Source: Zanthoxylum bungeanum
Taxonomy: Eukaryota; Streptophyta; Magnoliopsida; Sapindales; Rutaceae
NCBI GenBank assembly: GCA_019454045.1
Contig: SKCR01035550.1
Span: 62,001 to 126,000 of the forward strand
Reading direction: 5' to 3'
DNA: 64,000 nt
Positions 31,003 to 43,099 of the stretch are shown piece after piece (within the stretch, counting starts at the first letter, position 1; the number at the start of each line of letters is the position of its first letter). Below the pieces are notes generated by a model. The model had not been told where the DNA came from. It saw only the letters and a program-made list of their open reading frames with translations, and made no database searches. A program made the translations under genes and the position numbers.

Positions 31003-32918
31003 TTAAGGTTGAAAAGTTTTCTTAACCCTTCTCATTTTAGTTTTAATAATTAGTATGAGATATAGATTATTAAAATACATATTGTGATGAGGAGGCACAA
31101 TTAGATTCATGAGATGAATGGTTTTAATATTAATGTGATGAATGTTTACTTTTGATTCATATGATAAATGTATTACGTTGATCGTTAATTTTTCCGGCTC
31201 TTGTTTTTAGCATTGTAAATATAAAACCATAAGGTCATATTTTTTCAAGTGTTGTAAGTTCATTTCTTTTGTAATAAGTCCATTATGTAATCCTATTTGT
31301 AACTTGGATGAGCCGACGCCGTGAAGGACTTTTGATGGAGAAATTTCACGAAGAACTCAATAACACTCCATGGAACAAGATTTGAAGACCAATGGATGAC
31401 TTGGATTTATTGTACTAATTAGATTAGTATAGAAAAAAAGAGCCCGATCAACACAATTTGATATGTGTATGTTTTTACAATTTCCAGCCCTGGAAACTAG
31501 GTTGCGTCGTGACGCAACCCTTAACGCGTCGCGACGCAGAACATATGTGAGCTACTGAAGGCTACTGCCTCGATCGCGTCATGACACAGATCACCTTGCA
31601 TCGCGACACGACACAGACCTGGCATTTTTTTGCTCACTGGTTTGTGGGCGTCGCGATGCCCATTCTTTGGCATCGCGACACCAATCCTGGGTATATATGT
31701 ATGTTTTAAATTGTTTATTAACATGTCATATAGCCTAAGGTGCCTACTCTTGCATTTTCACATGCCATAACATGTAGATATGCATGATATTCTAGTCATA
31801 AAATATGATTTTATGTAATTTAAAAGTTAAGTAAGAATATGAGATGCATGCAAACGGATTAATAAGATTAATTGGTTTAAAGTTTTAAAAAATTACGAAT
31901 TCAAGTTTTAGAAACAAATGGACCTTGTGAGTACATTATTTTCCTTAGTTTATCAGATGGAAACCCGGACGTAAATTCCATAGCCGATTCCAAATGGACG
32001 GTAATATGGTATGCACTCGGGATACAATACCACATACCTTTAGAATAAATAATGTGTTTTTATCAATTAAATGGTTTCATGATATTTGATCTGTTCGTTG
32101 AATTCTAATTTTTAAAACCTATTAGTGGACTAATAATTTAAGAGTTAAATTGATTAGATCACTATAACAACTTGATTAAATTAGTTTAATTAAATTAATT
32201 GGTTAGTATAGACTAATCAGGATTAGCGGATAAATGTTTTAAGAGTTAAAATTGGTTAGATCACTAAATCTTCAACTAGTATTAATTAGGTTATGACTTT
32301 AGCCGAGCATAATCTAAGATTCATAAGATACTAGTGAGATAGAAACCTTACACTTCAAAATAGTGAGTGGGAGAGGGGTATACCATAATATATCCCGCGA
32401 TCTCCATTGTTATCCAGAAACGTGAGATTCAATAGGCGCCTCGAGATGGCTTTGCTTTCGTCCCTCTATAGATGATGTTCTTTTTGGGTAAATATCTGGT
32501 TTAGATTCCGAAAGGATAGAGACTCTAGATGTATCTGGTGATTTAACCTACCCTACGGCGGTACTTCACTAGTTAAGTCCAAGGGTTCCGAAATAATGGG
32601 TCACACTCACAAAGGAATGAATAAGTTGTTAATCAAAGCTTTCTTAATCAAAATAGCGGCAGTTGATTAATATAGGAATAAGAGTTATTTCAGATACATT
32701 AATCAATTGAGAATGTCTCAGTCTATCAAGAGAATACTTAACCTACCCTACGGCGGCACTTATTTGTGGATGATAGATAACCGTGGCATAATAATTCTTT
32801 TAGGTTTCTAATTCATTATACATCGATCATGCATCATGTTTAATTTTATGCCTAAATGTTTTAACAATTTTAATATGCGACGAATGAATGTTGAATGCAC
32901 ATTTATTTTTTTTGAGCC
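31003..32918 (+). other. Long untranslated leader of B2
   Basis: About 1.9 kb separate the primer-binding site from the gag ATG. It contains a CpG-rich TCGCGA palindrome cluster (31497-31690) in a segment missing from B3. A 21-nt word starting ACCTACCCTACGGCGG occurs at 32546 and 32741. No convincing open frame. Confidence 0.75.
31497..31690. repeat. CpG-dense TCGCGA palindrome cluster in B2 leader
   Basis: Seven palindrome-like words lie in 190 bp: TTGCGTCGTGACGCAA, CGCGTCGCGACGC, TCGCGTCATGACAC, GCATCGCGACACG, GGGCGTCGCGATGCCC, GGCATCGCGACACC and a shorter variant. The centre is TCGCGA or a one-base decay product, consistent with methyl-CpG mutation of an originally regular set. Confidence 0.75.
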
Positions 32919-33872
32919 ATGGCATCTGTAATTGTCTTAATTCTCAAACAACAAGAAAAATTAATTGGGGAAAACTATGTTAAATGGAAAAGTGACATGA
33001 ATGCTCTTTTGGTCTACGAAGACCTTAAATTTATACTAATGGAGGAATGTCCTCCTTAGCCAGCACCAAATGCTAGCAGAGCTGCACGTAATGCCTATAA
33101 TAATTGGATTAAAGCTGATGAGAAAGTCCATAGCTATTTGATAACATCCATGTCTGAGGTTCTTGCTGCACATCATGAGCCTATGGCGACAACATCAATG
33201 ATTATATAGTCATTACAGAACATGTTTGGGCAACCTTCAGACTGGCAACAACATGAGGCAATAGTCTCTGTATTGACCGCTAGAATGAAGGAAGGCACAT
33301 CAGTCCGAGACCATATGTTAAAGATGATGTCTCATCTTAATATGGCTGAAACCCATGGTGCACGTATCAATGTGCAAAGCCAGGTGACAATGATCATGGA
33401 AACCCTTCCGAAGAGTTTCCTGCAGTTTAAAAGTAATTGTTCTATGAATAAGTCTACTGAACTGCTAAATGAGCTCACCAATTACGAGTCCGTAATGATG
33501 GGTCCTTGTAGGTCCAATGCTGAGGTAAATGTTACCAAATCTTCTAAATGTGCAAAGAAGAAGAAGAAAGGCAATTGGAAGGCTAAAGCAAAACCAATGA
33601 AAAAGAAAAACAAAAAAAGCTCTAAAGGAACCAATGCCAATGTTAAATATTTCCATTGTGAACAACAAGGGCATCGGAAAATGAATTTTCTGAAATACCT
33701 TGTTGAGCTTAAAGAGAAGAAGAATACATATAAATACGATTTACTTGTCATTGAGTCTCTTTTGGTGGAAGATGATAAATCAATATGGATTGTTGATTCT
33801 GGTGCACTAATCATGTTTGTTCTTTGCAGCTACTTGACTCATAGAGGGACCTTGTTGAAGGTAGCTTCACCA
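32919..33872 (+). pseudogene. gag: Copia gag and start of protease (B2)
   Basis: The ATG at 32919 (GCCATGGC context) opens a frame with two stops (TAG at about 33057 and 33207) that otherwise reads through to 33872. N-terminal block: LIGENYVKWKSDMNALL. Middle: MFGQPSDWQQHEA and VRDHMLKMMSHLNMAE, known from plant copia Gag families. A lysine-rich stretch precedes the knuckle, which reads YFHCEQQGHRKMNF: the first and last cysteines are Tyr and Phe, so it cannot bind zinc in the usual way. Protease starts at IWIVDSGA (33784-33810), then a one-base loss shifts the frame. Confidence 0.88.
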
Positions 33873-34335
33873 TGAGAGTTGGGAAGGGGATGATGTTTCA
33901 GCAAAAGCAGTGGGAGTTTCAAATTTGAATTTTAATCAGAGTTATTTATGTTTGAATGGTGTGCTATATATTCATGGTTTTCGCAGGAATTTGATTTCTG
34001 TAACAAAACTTATGGAATGTGGTTTTTCTATTTCATTTAATAATAAGTCAGTTATTATTAGTAGAAATGGATTAAATATATGTACGTGAAACTCAGAAAA
34101 TAATCTATATGTATTAAAGTCGTTAATGCATGAATCACTACTTAATACTGAAATGTTTAAGATTGAAAAATCTAAAACTAAACGGCAAAAGATTTCTCAT
34201 GATGATACATATTTATGGCACCTTAGACTTGGTCACATGAGCCTTGATCGGATAGATAGACTAATTAAGAACGGAGTTTTAAATCAGTTAAGACTCGGTA
34301 CTTTACTTGTCTGCTAATCTTGTCTAGAAGGCAAA
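33873..34335 (+). pseudogene. pol: Copia protease end and pre-integrase region (B2)
   Basis: The protease tail is frameshifted. The pre-integrase region reads YLWHLRLGHMSLDRIDRL (about 34208-34262), with a stop at about 34316 in place of the glutamate codon of CESCLEGK. CLEGKMTKRHFTGK follows. Confidence 0.8.
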
Positions 34336-35320
34336 ATGACTAAGAGACATTTTACTGGAAAAAGAATAAGACCCAAAGAACCACTTGAGCTAATACATTT
34401 GGACGTTTGCAGACTGATGAATGTAAAAGCCCGAGGTAGTTATGAATACTTCATCACTTTCATTGACGATTATTCCAGATATTGGTATGTTTACCTAATA
34501 CAGCACAAGTCAGATACATTTGAAAAGTTCAAAGAGTATCGTGCTGAGGTTAAGAACCAGTTAGGTAAAAGCATCAAAATTCTACAATCAGATCGTTGAG
34601 GAGAATACCTTGATAGAGATTTCGAGGAATTCTTAGTTGAGCATGGATTTGTTTCACAGCTCACTGCACCTGGAACACCACAACAAAAAGGTGTTGCAGA
34701 AAGGAGAAATCGGACCCTACTAGACATGATGAGATCAATGTTTAGTTATAGCACTCTACCTAGTTCATTCTGGGGGTATGCATTGCAAACAAAAATGTAT
34801 ATCTTAAATGTAGTTCCTTTTAAGTCTATTCCTAACACTCCCATAGAGTAGTGGAGTGGTCGTAAAGCTAGTTTGCATTATTTACGAATATGGGGGTGTC
34901 CGACACATGTGCTAAAGAACAAGACTACTAAGTTGGAACCACGTTCACAAGTGTCCTTATTTGTAGGCTATCCTAAGGAAACTAGGGGTGGATTCTTTTA
35001 TAGTCCAGAAGATAATAAAGTATTTGTGTCAAAAAATGCTATATTTCTTGAGGTGGACTATATGAGAGAGTTCAAACCTCGAAGTAAAGTGTTACTTGAG
35101 GAGTTACTTGCTGGTACGACCAGTTCACCATTGTCAAATGTTGACAAAGACATAACGCCTTATAGATCTGAAATTCAGATGCAAGTTTATCAGGATACCA
35201 TACCACCTAGACGTCATGGGAGGGTTGTAAGACAACCTGAACGCTATATAGGAAAATGTGAGGTACAAGTTGTTTCATCTTGTGATAGTATAGATGATTC
35301 ATTGACCTATCGTAGTGCAA
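34336..35320 (+). pseudogene. pol: Copia integrase (B2)
   Basis: It reads MTKRHFTGK, then LELIHLDVC with the first catalytic Asp, [18 protein letters not shown], and the second Asp in LQSDR followed by a TGA (about 34597) where GGA is expected. GVAERRNRTLLDM carries the Glu (about 34690-34730). Another stop lies near 34849. The C-terminal part from 34873 reads GYPKETRGGFFYSPEDNKVF and RRHGRVVRQPERY in one long frame that continues into RT. Confidence 0.87.
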
Positions 35321-36743
35321 TGGAAGATACTGATAAAGAGGAATGGCTCAAAGCCATGAACCTCGAGATGGAGTCTATGTACTCTAACTCAGTCTGGGAA
35401 CTTGTAGACCAACCTGATGGAGTAAAACCCATAGGTTGCAAGTGGATCTACAAGGGAAAAAGAGGAATAGATGGGAAAGTACAGACTTTCAAGGCTAGGC
35501 TAGTAGCAAAGGTTTATACCCAGAAAAAGGGAGTTGACTATAAAGAAACTTTCTCGCCAGTAGCCATGCTAAAATCCATCGGGATTTTTCTTTCCATTGT
35601 CGCATATTATGAAGATGAGATTTGGCAAATGGACGTCAAGATTGCATTCTTGAATGCCAATCTTGATGAGAGTATCTATATGGTACAATCAGAGGAGTTC
35701 ATTACCCAAGGTCAAGAGCAAAACGTTTGCAAGTTGGAAAGGTCCATTTATGGTCTTAAGAAAGCATCTAGATATTGGAACATAAGGTTTGATACTACAA
35801 TCAAGTCTTATAACTTTGAGCAGAACATGGATGAGGCTTGTGTCTAAAAGCGCATCATTGATGGTAATGTAGTTTTCCATGTGTTATACGTCGATGATAT
35901 TTTATCATTGGGAATGATGTAAAAATATTATCGGACGTGAAAATCTGGCTAGCTAACAAATTCCAAATGAAATATTTGGGATATGCAAGTTATGTACTTG
36001 GGATCCAGATTATTCGGGATCGCATGAAATGACTGTTAGCAATGTCTCAAGCATCCTATATCGACAAGATTCTTGTGTGATTTGGTATGCAGAATTCCAA
36101 GAAAGTTAATTTACCTTTCAAGTACGGAATTCATTTGTCTGAGGAATAGTCTCCTAAGACACCTCAATGAGTTGAGGAGATAAGACATATACCATATGCT
36201 TCAGCAGTTGGAAGTCTTATGTATGTTATATTATGCACAAGACTTAACATCTATTTTGCAGTGGGAGTAGTCAATAGGTTTCAATCCAACCCAGGATTAG
36301 ATCATTGGGTAGCGGTGAAATATATTCTCAATTATCTTCGGAAAATGAGAAATAATATACTTGTATATACAAGTTAGGATATGATTCTTAGAGGATATAC
36401 AAACTCTGATTTTCAGATGGATGTCGATTCTAGGAAATCAACATCTGGATCAGTGTTCACCCTAGGTGGTGGGGCTATAATATGGAGGAGTATTAAGCAA
36501 TCTTGTATTGCTGACTCCACCATGGAGGCTGAATATGTATCATCTTATGAAACAACTAAAGAAGCAGTCTGGCTCCGTAAGTTCTTGATAGATCTGGAAG
36601 TTGTTCCATATATGGATAAATCGCTCACACTTTATTGCGATAATAGTGTTGCAGTGGTGAAGTCCAAAGAACCAAGAAGCCACAAGAGGGGTAAGCATAT
36701 TCAGATGAAATATCACCTCATCAGGGAGATAGTGAAGAGATGA
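35321..36743 (+). pseudogene. pol: Copia reverse transcriptase and RNase H (B2)
   Basis: EEWLKAMNLEMESMYSNSVWELVDQ and GVKPIGCKWIYKGK open RT. The first catalytic Asp is in QMDVKIAFLN (about 35627-35655). A stop at about 35845 (TAA for TAC or TAT) and a base lost within the YVDD block (about 35888-35915) disable it. Between 35850 and 36380 RT continues in fragments. RNase H reads GYTNSDFQMDVDSRKSTSGS (catalytic Asp of YTD changed to Asn), WRSIKQSCIADSTMEAEY and CDN to about 36740. Confidence 0.88.
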
Positions 36744-36872
36744 GATGTTGTTGTCACGCAGATTCTATCCGTAGACAACCTGACTGATCTGTTTACAAAG
36801 ACCTTATCGGCTAAAGTATTTGAAGGTCACCTAAAGGGTTTAGGATTACATGACATTTCCCATTTGCTCTAG

Positions 36873-36886
36873 TCCAAGTGGGAGAT
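36873..36886 (+). other. Polypurine tract of B2
   Basis: TCCAAGTGGGAGAT directly precedes the 3' LTR start TGTTGGGATTTATG. Confidence 0.88.
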
Positions 36887-38221
36887 TGTTGGGATTTATG
36901 TCCTAGAGCTTCATGTATTGTAAACGGAATTGATTATTGTAATAATAATAAATACATTATTCATAATTGTTATGAATTAATTGTTCGTTATAGAATCAAT
37001 GGTGCTTAAGAGACAAAATATTTAGAGGGGTTTGACGGACTTTTGACCCGGCTCTATTTATGAGACATTCGTGAAGGGCTATATCCATATGTAATGGCTA
37101 TATCGATGAACACCGAAGTTGTTCGGTTTATTTTATCCATCTACGGTAACAGGAGTTTAACTTCGTGTTTTTAGTGGAATAACGCAGAATTAATAATTCG
37201 TAATATTTAATTAAAGAGTTTAATTAATATTTCAGAATTATTTGTGCTCGGAATCGTAGATCCATTTGGTCCCCGTGCTTGCTCGATTAACTATAGCAAA
37301 CATAATATAATTAGTTTGTCTAATAATATGCTCACATTATATTTATATATTATTAATGAGATTAATAATATTTATTGTCACAAATGAAAACTATGTTAAA
37401 TTAGTTTAACTTAATGTTTTCTTGAATTCTTTGATTATGAAATAATCAAGTCTTGATTATGAGATAATCAAGTTAGTAATAATTATTAGATAATTACTAC
37501 AACATAATTGAAGGTAATTTAATAATTATGGAGATGGTGATTTTTATTTACCTTGGAGACAAAGCCATATGGCTTTCCATGCTCTCCAACTTATTATGTC
37601 TATTAGGTGGCATGTATACACCTAATAGTTTTGTCATTAGCTAATCCATTTTTATGCTTTGGTATGGCCTCCACATTTATGGGTTTGCCATTGAAACAAA
37701 GCATTAGATGCTTAATGACAAAGTCGTTGTCTTTAGTTTATCATTTCTTATGTTTTGGTATGGCATTCCCATTTTTGTGTTGGCCATTGCAAGAAAGCAT
37801 TAGATGCTTAATGACAAGGTTAGTTGGCTTTTGTAAGAGAATATAATCTCTACCATTTCTCTCACTTCTAAGGTTAAAATTTTGCATTCATTCACACAAG
37901 TGCAAAAGAGAGAAAATAGAGAAGTTCAATTATTCACAAGTGTTGTGAGAGTGTTTGAAATTTCAAAAGCCAAACACCATTGTGACATCTTAATTCTTTA
38001 AATTGTTTAGAGTTTAATCTTTGTGAGTGAAGCTCATACTTCGATTTTTTGGTTTCGTGTCATAGTTCAGAAGATCGAGTGGTTGATCCAAGCGTTGGAC
38101 ATCAAAAGATTGATTTCGACTACTACAACAAATGAAGAAGGCAAAGAAAATTTAAAGATCCTTACCGGAGCCGTGCACACACAAGCAACTTCTGCCACGC
38201 TAAGGAAAGTCATTTCCTACA
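36887..38221 (+). mobile_element. 3' LTR of B2 with internal deletion (1335 bp)
   Basis: It starts like the 5' LTR for about 75 bp, then jumps from ...TACATTATTCAT to ATTGTTATGAATTAATTG, losing about 500 bp present in the 5' LTR. The remainder, including the GAG-spaced inverted repeats near 37348-37510, follows the 5' LTR to ...CATTTCCTACA. Confidence 0.88.
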
Positions 38222-39837
38222 ATGATCATGTAGGACTGGACTCAGATAAAAATGAATATCTTTTAATATCCGTTAACTGAAGAAATTTGTTTTATACACT
38301 AGATGGTCATATATGGATTTGATATTAATCTTGAGTGTACTACGAACTCCTACATGGCAGACTATGTCCTTTGATTTACTAAGGTGAGGTTGGTGTTGCA
38401 TTCCCGACCAATAACTACTTATTTTGGTGATATGGTTTGGTGTGTAGCTGGGAATATTTTACATATATATGGAATTCACTCATTCTTACGAGAAGTAGAA
38501 GAATATCTCTTTTAAGAGTTGATTAAAGACTTAAACAATTTGAGCGCTCAAATTTTCTATTACGAATAGAAAGTTTTATATTCATAATTATTTTGAATTA
38601 TTATTCATTATAGAATCAATGGTGCTTAAGAGGCAAAATATTTAGAGGGGTATAATAGACTTTTGACCTGACTATATTTATGAGATATTCATGAAGGGCT
38701 AGATCCATATATAATAACTATATCGATGGACACCGAAGATGTTCGGCTTATATTTTCCATCTACGGTAACAAGAGTTCAACTTCAAGTTTTTAGTGGAAT
38801 AATGTGAAGTTAATAATTCGTAATATTTGATTAAAGAGTTTAATTAATATTTTGGGATTATTGGAGCTCGGAATCGTAGGTCCATTTGGTCTCCATGCTA
38901 GCTCGATTAACTATAGCAAACCTAATATAATTAGATTGTCTAATAATATGCTCACATTATATTTATATATTATTAATGAGGTTAATAATATTTTTTTGTC
39001 ACAAATGAAAACTATGTTAAATTAATTTAACTTAATATTTTCTAGAATTCTTTGATTATGAGATAATTAAATCATGATTATAAGATAATCAAGTTAGTAA
39101 TAATTATGAGATAATTACTACATCATAATTAAGGTAATTAAATCATTATTAAGATAATGATTTTTTATTTACCATGGAGACAAAGCCATCTAACTTACCA
39201 TGCTCTCCAACTTATTATGTCTATTTGGTGCCATGTATACACCTAATGGTTTTGTCATTAGGTAAAGTTTTCTTATGCTTTGGTATGGCCTTCACATAAA
39301 TGTGTTTGTCATTGTAAGAAAGCATTAAGTGCTTAATGAAAAAGGTGGTTGGGTTTGTGTAAGAGAATATAATCTCTACCATCTCCACTCAATTGTTGAG
39401 TTAGCATTTTTACAACATTCACACAAGTGCAAAGGAGAGAAGAGAGAGATAGTTCAAGCATTGACAATTTTTGTGAGAGTGTTTGAAAGAAAAATATTCC
39501 ATAATATTTCTTAAGTGTTAAGATATCTTTCTAAAATGCCAAACACAATTTGTGACAACTTCATTCTCTAAATTATTTAGAGTTTGATTTTATACTTCTC
39601 TAAAAAAATTAGAGTTGATCTTTGTGAGTGAAGCCCACACTTCGGTTAGTTGGTTTCGAGATATAGCTCGGAATATCGGGTGGTTGATTCTACTGTAGAA
39701 TCTCAAAGGAAATTCATCAACGGTTGGTGGAGTTCGGATTCCACAAAAGAGATGGCAAAGAAAATTTTAAAGGTCCATACCGGGGTCGGTGCCCACATTA
39801 GCAACTTCCGCTGTGCTAAGGAAAATTGTTTCCTACA
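38222..39837 (+). mobile_element. B3 5' LTR, right part
   Basis: It resumes the B3 LTR after B2 and ends ...GGAAAATTGTTTCCTACA, followed by a primer-binding site. Compared with B2 it carries short extra stretches (for example near 39487-39535). With the left part it makes a 5' LTR of about 1.96 kb. Confidence 0.85.
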
Positions 39838-41433
39838 ATTGGTATCAGAAGCTTAAGGTTGAAAAGTGTTATTAAACCTTATCCTTTAAAGTTTCAAGTT
39901 TTAATAATTTATATGAGATATAGATTATTAGTATGCATGTTTTGATGTGTAGGCACAATTAGATTCATGAGATGAATGATTTTTAATGTTCATGTGATGA
40001 ATGTTTAATTTGATTCATATGATGAATGTATTGCGTTAATCGTTAATTTTTCCGGCTCTTATTTTTTAATATTGGGAATGTAAGACCATAATGTCATATT
40101 CTTTCAAGTGTTGTAAGTTCATTTCCTTTGTAATAAATCCGTTTTGTAACCCTATTTTTAACTTGGAGGAGACGATGCCACGAAAGACTCATTACGAACA
40201 TGTTAACATGCATGATATTCTAGTCATAAAATATGATTTTATGTAAATTTAATGGTTATATAAGAATATGAGATGCATGTAACTTAGAGGAGACGATGCA
40301 TGTAAATTTAATGCCATAACATGTTAACATGCATGCATGATATTCTAGTCATAAAATATGATTTTATGTAATTTAATGGTTAAATAAGAATATGAGATGC
40401 ATATAATAAGATTAATTGATTTAAAGGTTTAAAAATTGAGAATTCAAGTTTAAATACAAATTGACCTTATGAGTACATTATTTTCCTTGGTATATTGGAT
40501 GGAAACCCGGACATAAATTCCATAGCCGATTCTGAATGGACGGTAATATGGTATGCACTCGAGAGACAATACCACGTACCTTTGGAATAAATAATATGCT
40601 TTTATAAATTAAATGATTTAATGACATTTGGTCCGTTCGTTGAATTCTGAATTTTAAAAATCAAAATTGATTAGATCACTATATCAACTTGATTAAATTA
40701 GTTTAATTAAGTTAATAGATTAGTATAGACTAATCAAGATTAATGAATAAAATTTTAAGAGTTAAAATTAGATATATCACTAATAATCCACTAATACTAA
40801 TAATGATTTTTTTTTTAGCTGAGCATAATCTTAATACATTAGAAACTAGTGAGATAGAAACCTTACACTTTAAAATAGTGAGTGGGAGAGTGGTATACCA
40901 TAATATATCTCGTGATCTCTGTTGTTATCTAGAAACGTGAGATTCAAAAGGCGTCTCGAGACGCCTTTGCTTTCGTCCCCTACAGATGGTGTCCCTTTTG
41001 GGTCAATATCAGGTTTGGATTTTGAAAGAATAGGGACTCTAGATGTATCTGCTGATTTGACCTACCCTACGGCGGTACTTCACTAGTTAAGTCCAAGGGT
41101 TCTGAAATAATGGGTCACACTCACAAAGGAATGATTAAGTTGTTAATCAAAGTTTCCTTGATCAAAATAATGGTAGTTGATTATATAGGAATAAGAGTTA
41201 TTTCAGATATATTAATCAATTGAAAATGTCTCAATCTATCATGCGAATACTTGACCTACCCTACAGCGGCACTTATTTATGGAATGATAGATAATTGTGG
41301 CATAATAATTCTTTTAGGTTTCTAATTCATTATACATTGATCATGCATCATGTTTAATTTTATGCCTAAATGTTTGACAATTTTAATATGCGATGAATGA
41401 ATGTTGAATGCACGTTTATTATTTTTTTTAGCT
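39838..41433 (+). other. Primer-binding site and leader of B3
   Basis: The primer-binding site TGGTATCAGAAGC at 39840 has one extra A. The leader is homologous to the B2 leader but lacks the TCGCGA segment and carries a 121-bp tandem duplication (40161-40402). The 21-nt word ACCTACCCTACGGCGG... occurs at 41060 and, with one change, at 41254, the same relative places as in B2. Confidence 0.78.
40161..40402 (+). repeat. Tandem duplication (2 x 121 bp) in B3 leader
   Basis: Unit 1 (40161-40281) and unit 2 (40282-40402) both start ACTT(G/A)GAGGAGACGATGC and contain ATGATATTCTAGTCATAAAA and AAGAATATGAGATGCAT. The units differ by small changes and by a middle stretch. Confidence 0.75.
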
Positions 41434-42260
41434 ATAGCATCTGTAATAATTCAATTCTCAAACAACAAGAAAAATTAATCGGTGAAAATTATGTTAAATG
41501 GAAAAGTGACATGAATGCTATTTTGGTCTGTGAAGACTTTAAATTTGTCATAATGGAGGAATGTCCTCCTGAGCCACCACCAAATGCTGGCAGAGCTGCA
41601 CATAATGCCTATAATAACTGGATTAAGGCTGATGAGAAAGCTTATAGTTATTTGATAGCATCGATGTCTGAGGTTTTTACTGCACAACATGAGCCTATGG
41701 CGACAACATCTTTGATTATGCAGTCTTTACAGAACATGTTTGGGCAGCCTTCAGAGCGGCAATAGCATGAGGTAATTGTCTATGTATTAACCATGAGGAT
41801 GAAGGAAAGCAGATCAGGACCATCTCTTAAGGATGATGTCTCATCTAAATATGGATGAAACCCATGATGCATGTATAAATGTGCAAAGTCAAGTGACAAT
41901 GATCATGGAAACACTTCTGAAGAGTTTCATGCAGTTTAAAAGGAATTATTCTATGAACAAGTTGACTTTTACGTTGACTGAACTGCTAAATGAGCTCACC
42001 AATTACGAGTCCATAATGATGGGTCCTCGTAAGTCTAATACTGAGGCAAATGTTGCCGAATCTTCTAAATCTACAAAGAATAAGAAGAAAATAATTGGAA
42101 GGCAAAGGCAAAGCCAATGAAGAAGAAAAACAACAAAGGCTCTAAATGTGCCAATGCTAAAGGAAAATATTTTCATTGTGAACAACAAGGGCATTGGAAA
42201 ATGAATTATCCAAAATACATAGCTGAGCTTAAAGAGAAAAAGAATATAGGTAAATACGAT
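41434..42260 (+). pseudogene. gag: Copia gag (B3)
   Basis: The start codon matching the B2 ATG has become ATA at 41434, and the first codons are frameshifted. From about 41455 the frame reads QQEKLIGENYVKWKSDMNAIL, MEECPPEPPPNAGRAAHN and MFGQPSERQ, then a TAG at 41763. Downstream 41833-42120 reads MMSHLNMDETHDACINVQSQ and NELTNYESIMMGPR, then shifts frame. The knuckle (about 42168-42210) reads YFHCEQQGHWKMNY: first and last cysteines are both Tyr, as in B2 (Tyr/Phe). The same loss in two separate insertions suggests a shared ancestor lacking a normal knuckle. Confidence 0.85.
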
Positions 42261-43099
42261 TTACTTGTCATTGAATCTCTTTTAGTGGAGGATGATAAAT
42301 CTGTATGGATTGTTGATTCTGGTGCCACTAACCATGTTTTTTGTTCTTTGCAGCTACTTGATTCATGGAAGGACCTTGCTGAAGGTAGCTTTAATATGGG
42401 AGTTGTGACAAGGAATGCTATTTCAACTAGAGCAGTGGGAGTTTCAAATTTGAATTTTAATAAAAGTTATTTGTGTTTGAATGATGTGTTTTATATTCCG
42501 TGTTTTCACAACAATTTGATTTCTGTAATAAAACTCATGGAAAAATGGTTTTTCTATTTCATTTAATAATAAATCAGTTATTATTAGTAGAAATAGATTA
42601 ACAATATGCACAGGAAACTCCAAAAATAATCTATATGTATTAAGACCGTTAATACATAAATCACTGCTTAATATTGAAATGTTTAAGACTGAAAAAACTA
42701 AAACGAAACGAAAAAATATTTCTCACGATGACACATATCTATGGCATCTTAGACTTGGTCATATTAGCCTTGACCGAATAGATAGACTAATTGAGAACAG
42801 AGTTTTAAATCAGTTAAAACTTGGTACTTTACCACTCTGTGAATCATGTCTAAAAGGCAAAATGACTAAGAGACATTTTACTGGAAAAAAGGATAAGAGC
42901 CAAAGAAACACTTGAGCTGATACACTCGGATGCTTGCGGACCAATAAATGTAAAAGCCCGAGATGGTTATGAATACTTCGTCACTTTTATTGACGATTAT
43001 TCAAGATATGTGTATGTTTACCTAATGCAGCACAAGTGAGATACATTTGAAAAGTTCAAAGAATATCGTGCTGAGGTTGAGAACCAGTTAGGTAAAAGC
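42261..43099 (+). pseudogene. pol: Copia protease and integrase start (B3)
   Basis: Protease reads VWIVDSGATNHVF (about 42302-42340), with frame to 42566. The pre-integrase region reads YLWHLRLGHISLDRIDRL and CESCLKGKMTKRHFTGK (42735-42890). The integrase start ELIHSDACGPI and [23 protein letters not shown] follows, with a stop near 43036. It breaks off at ...AGGTAAAAGC (43099), where A-group sequence starts. The rest of B3 lies beyond the window. Confidence 0.85.

Larger units (their letters stand above)
29161..38221 (+). mobile_element. Complete copia element B2 (9061 bp) inside the B3 LTR
   Basis: The 5' LTR (29161-30987), primer-binding site, leader, gag, protease, integrase, RT, RNase H, polypurine tract and 3' LTR (36887-38221) are all present. 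Flanks GTGAT (29156-29160) and ATGAT (38222-38226) are a TSD with one mismatch. Across the element the host LTR reads on: TGTATGATGTGAT then CATGTAGGACTGGACTCAG, as in B1 at 9595. Gag-pol has several stops and frameshifts and the 3' LTR has lost about 500 bp, so it is older than copy C. Confidence 0.93.

Noticed and set aside
33465..33814. Minus-strand frames rich in Phe and Leu that look like membrane segments
   Set aside because: They are the antisense of the lysine-rich Gag stretch (AAG/AAA runs read as CTT/TTT).
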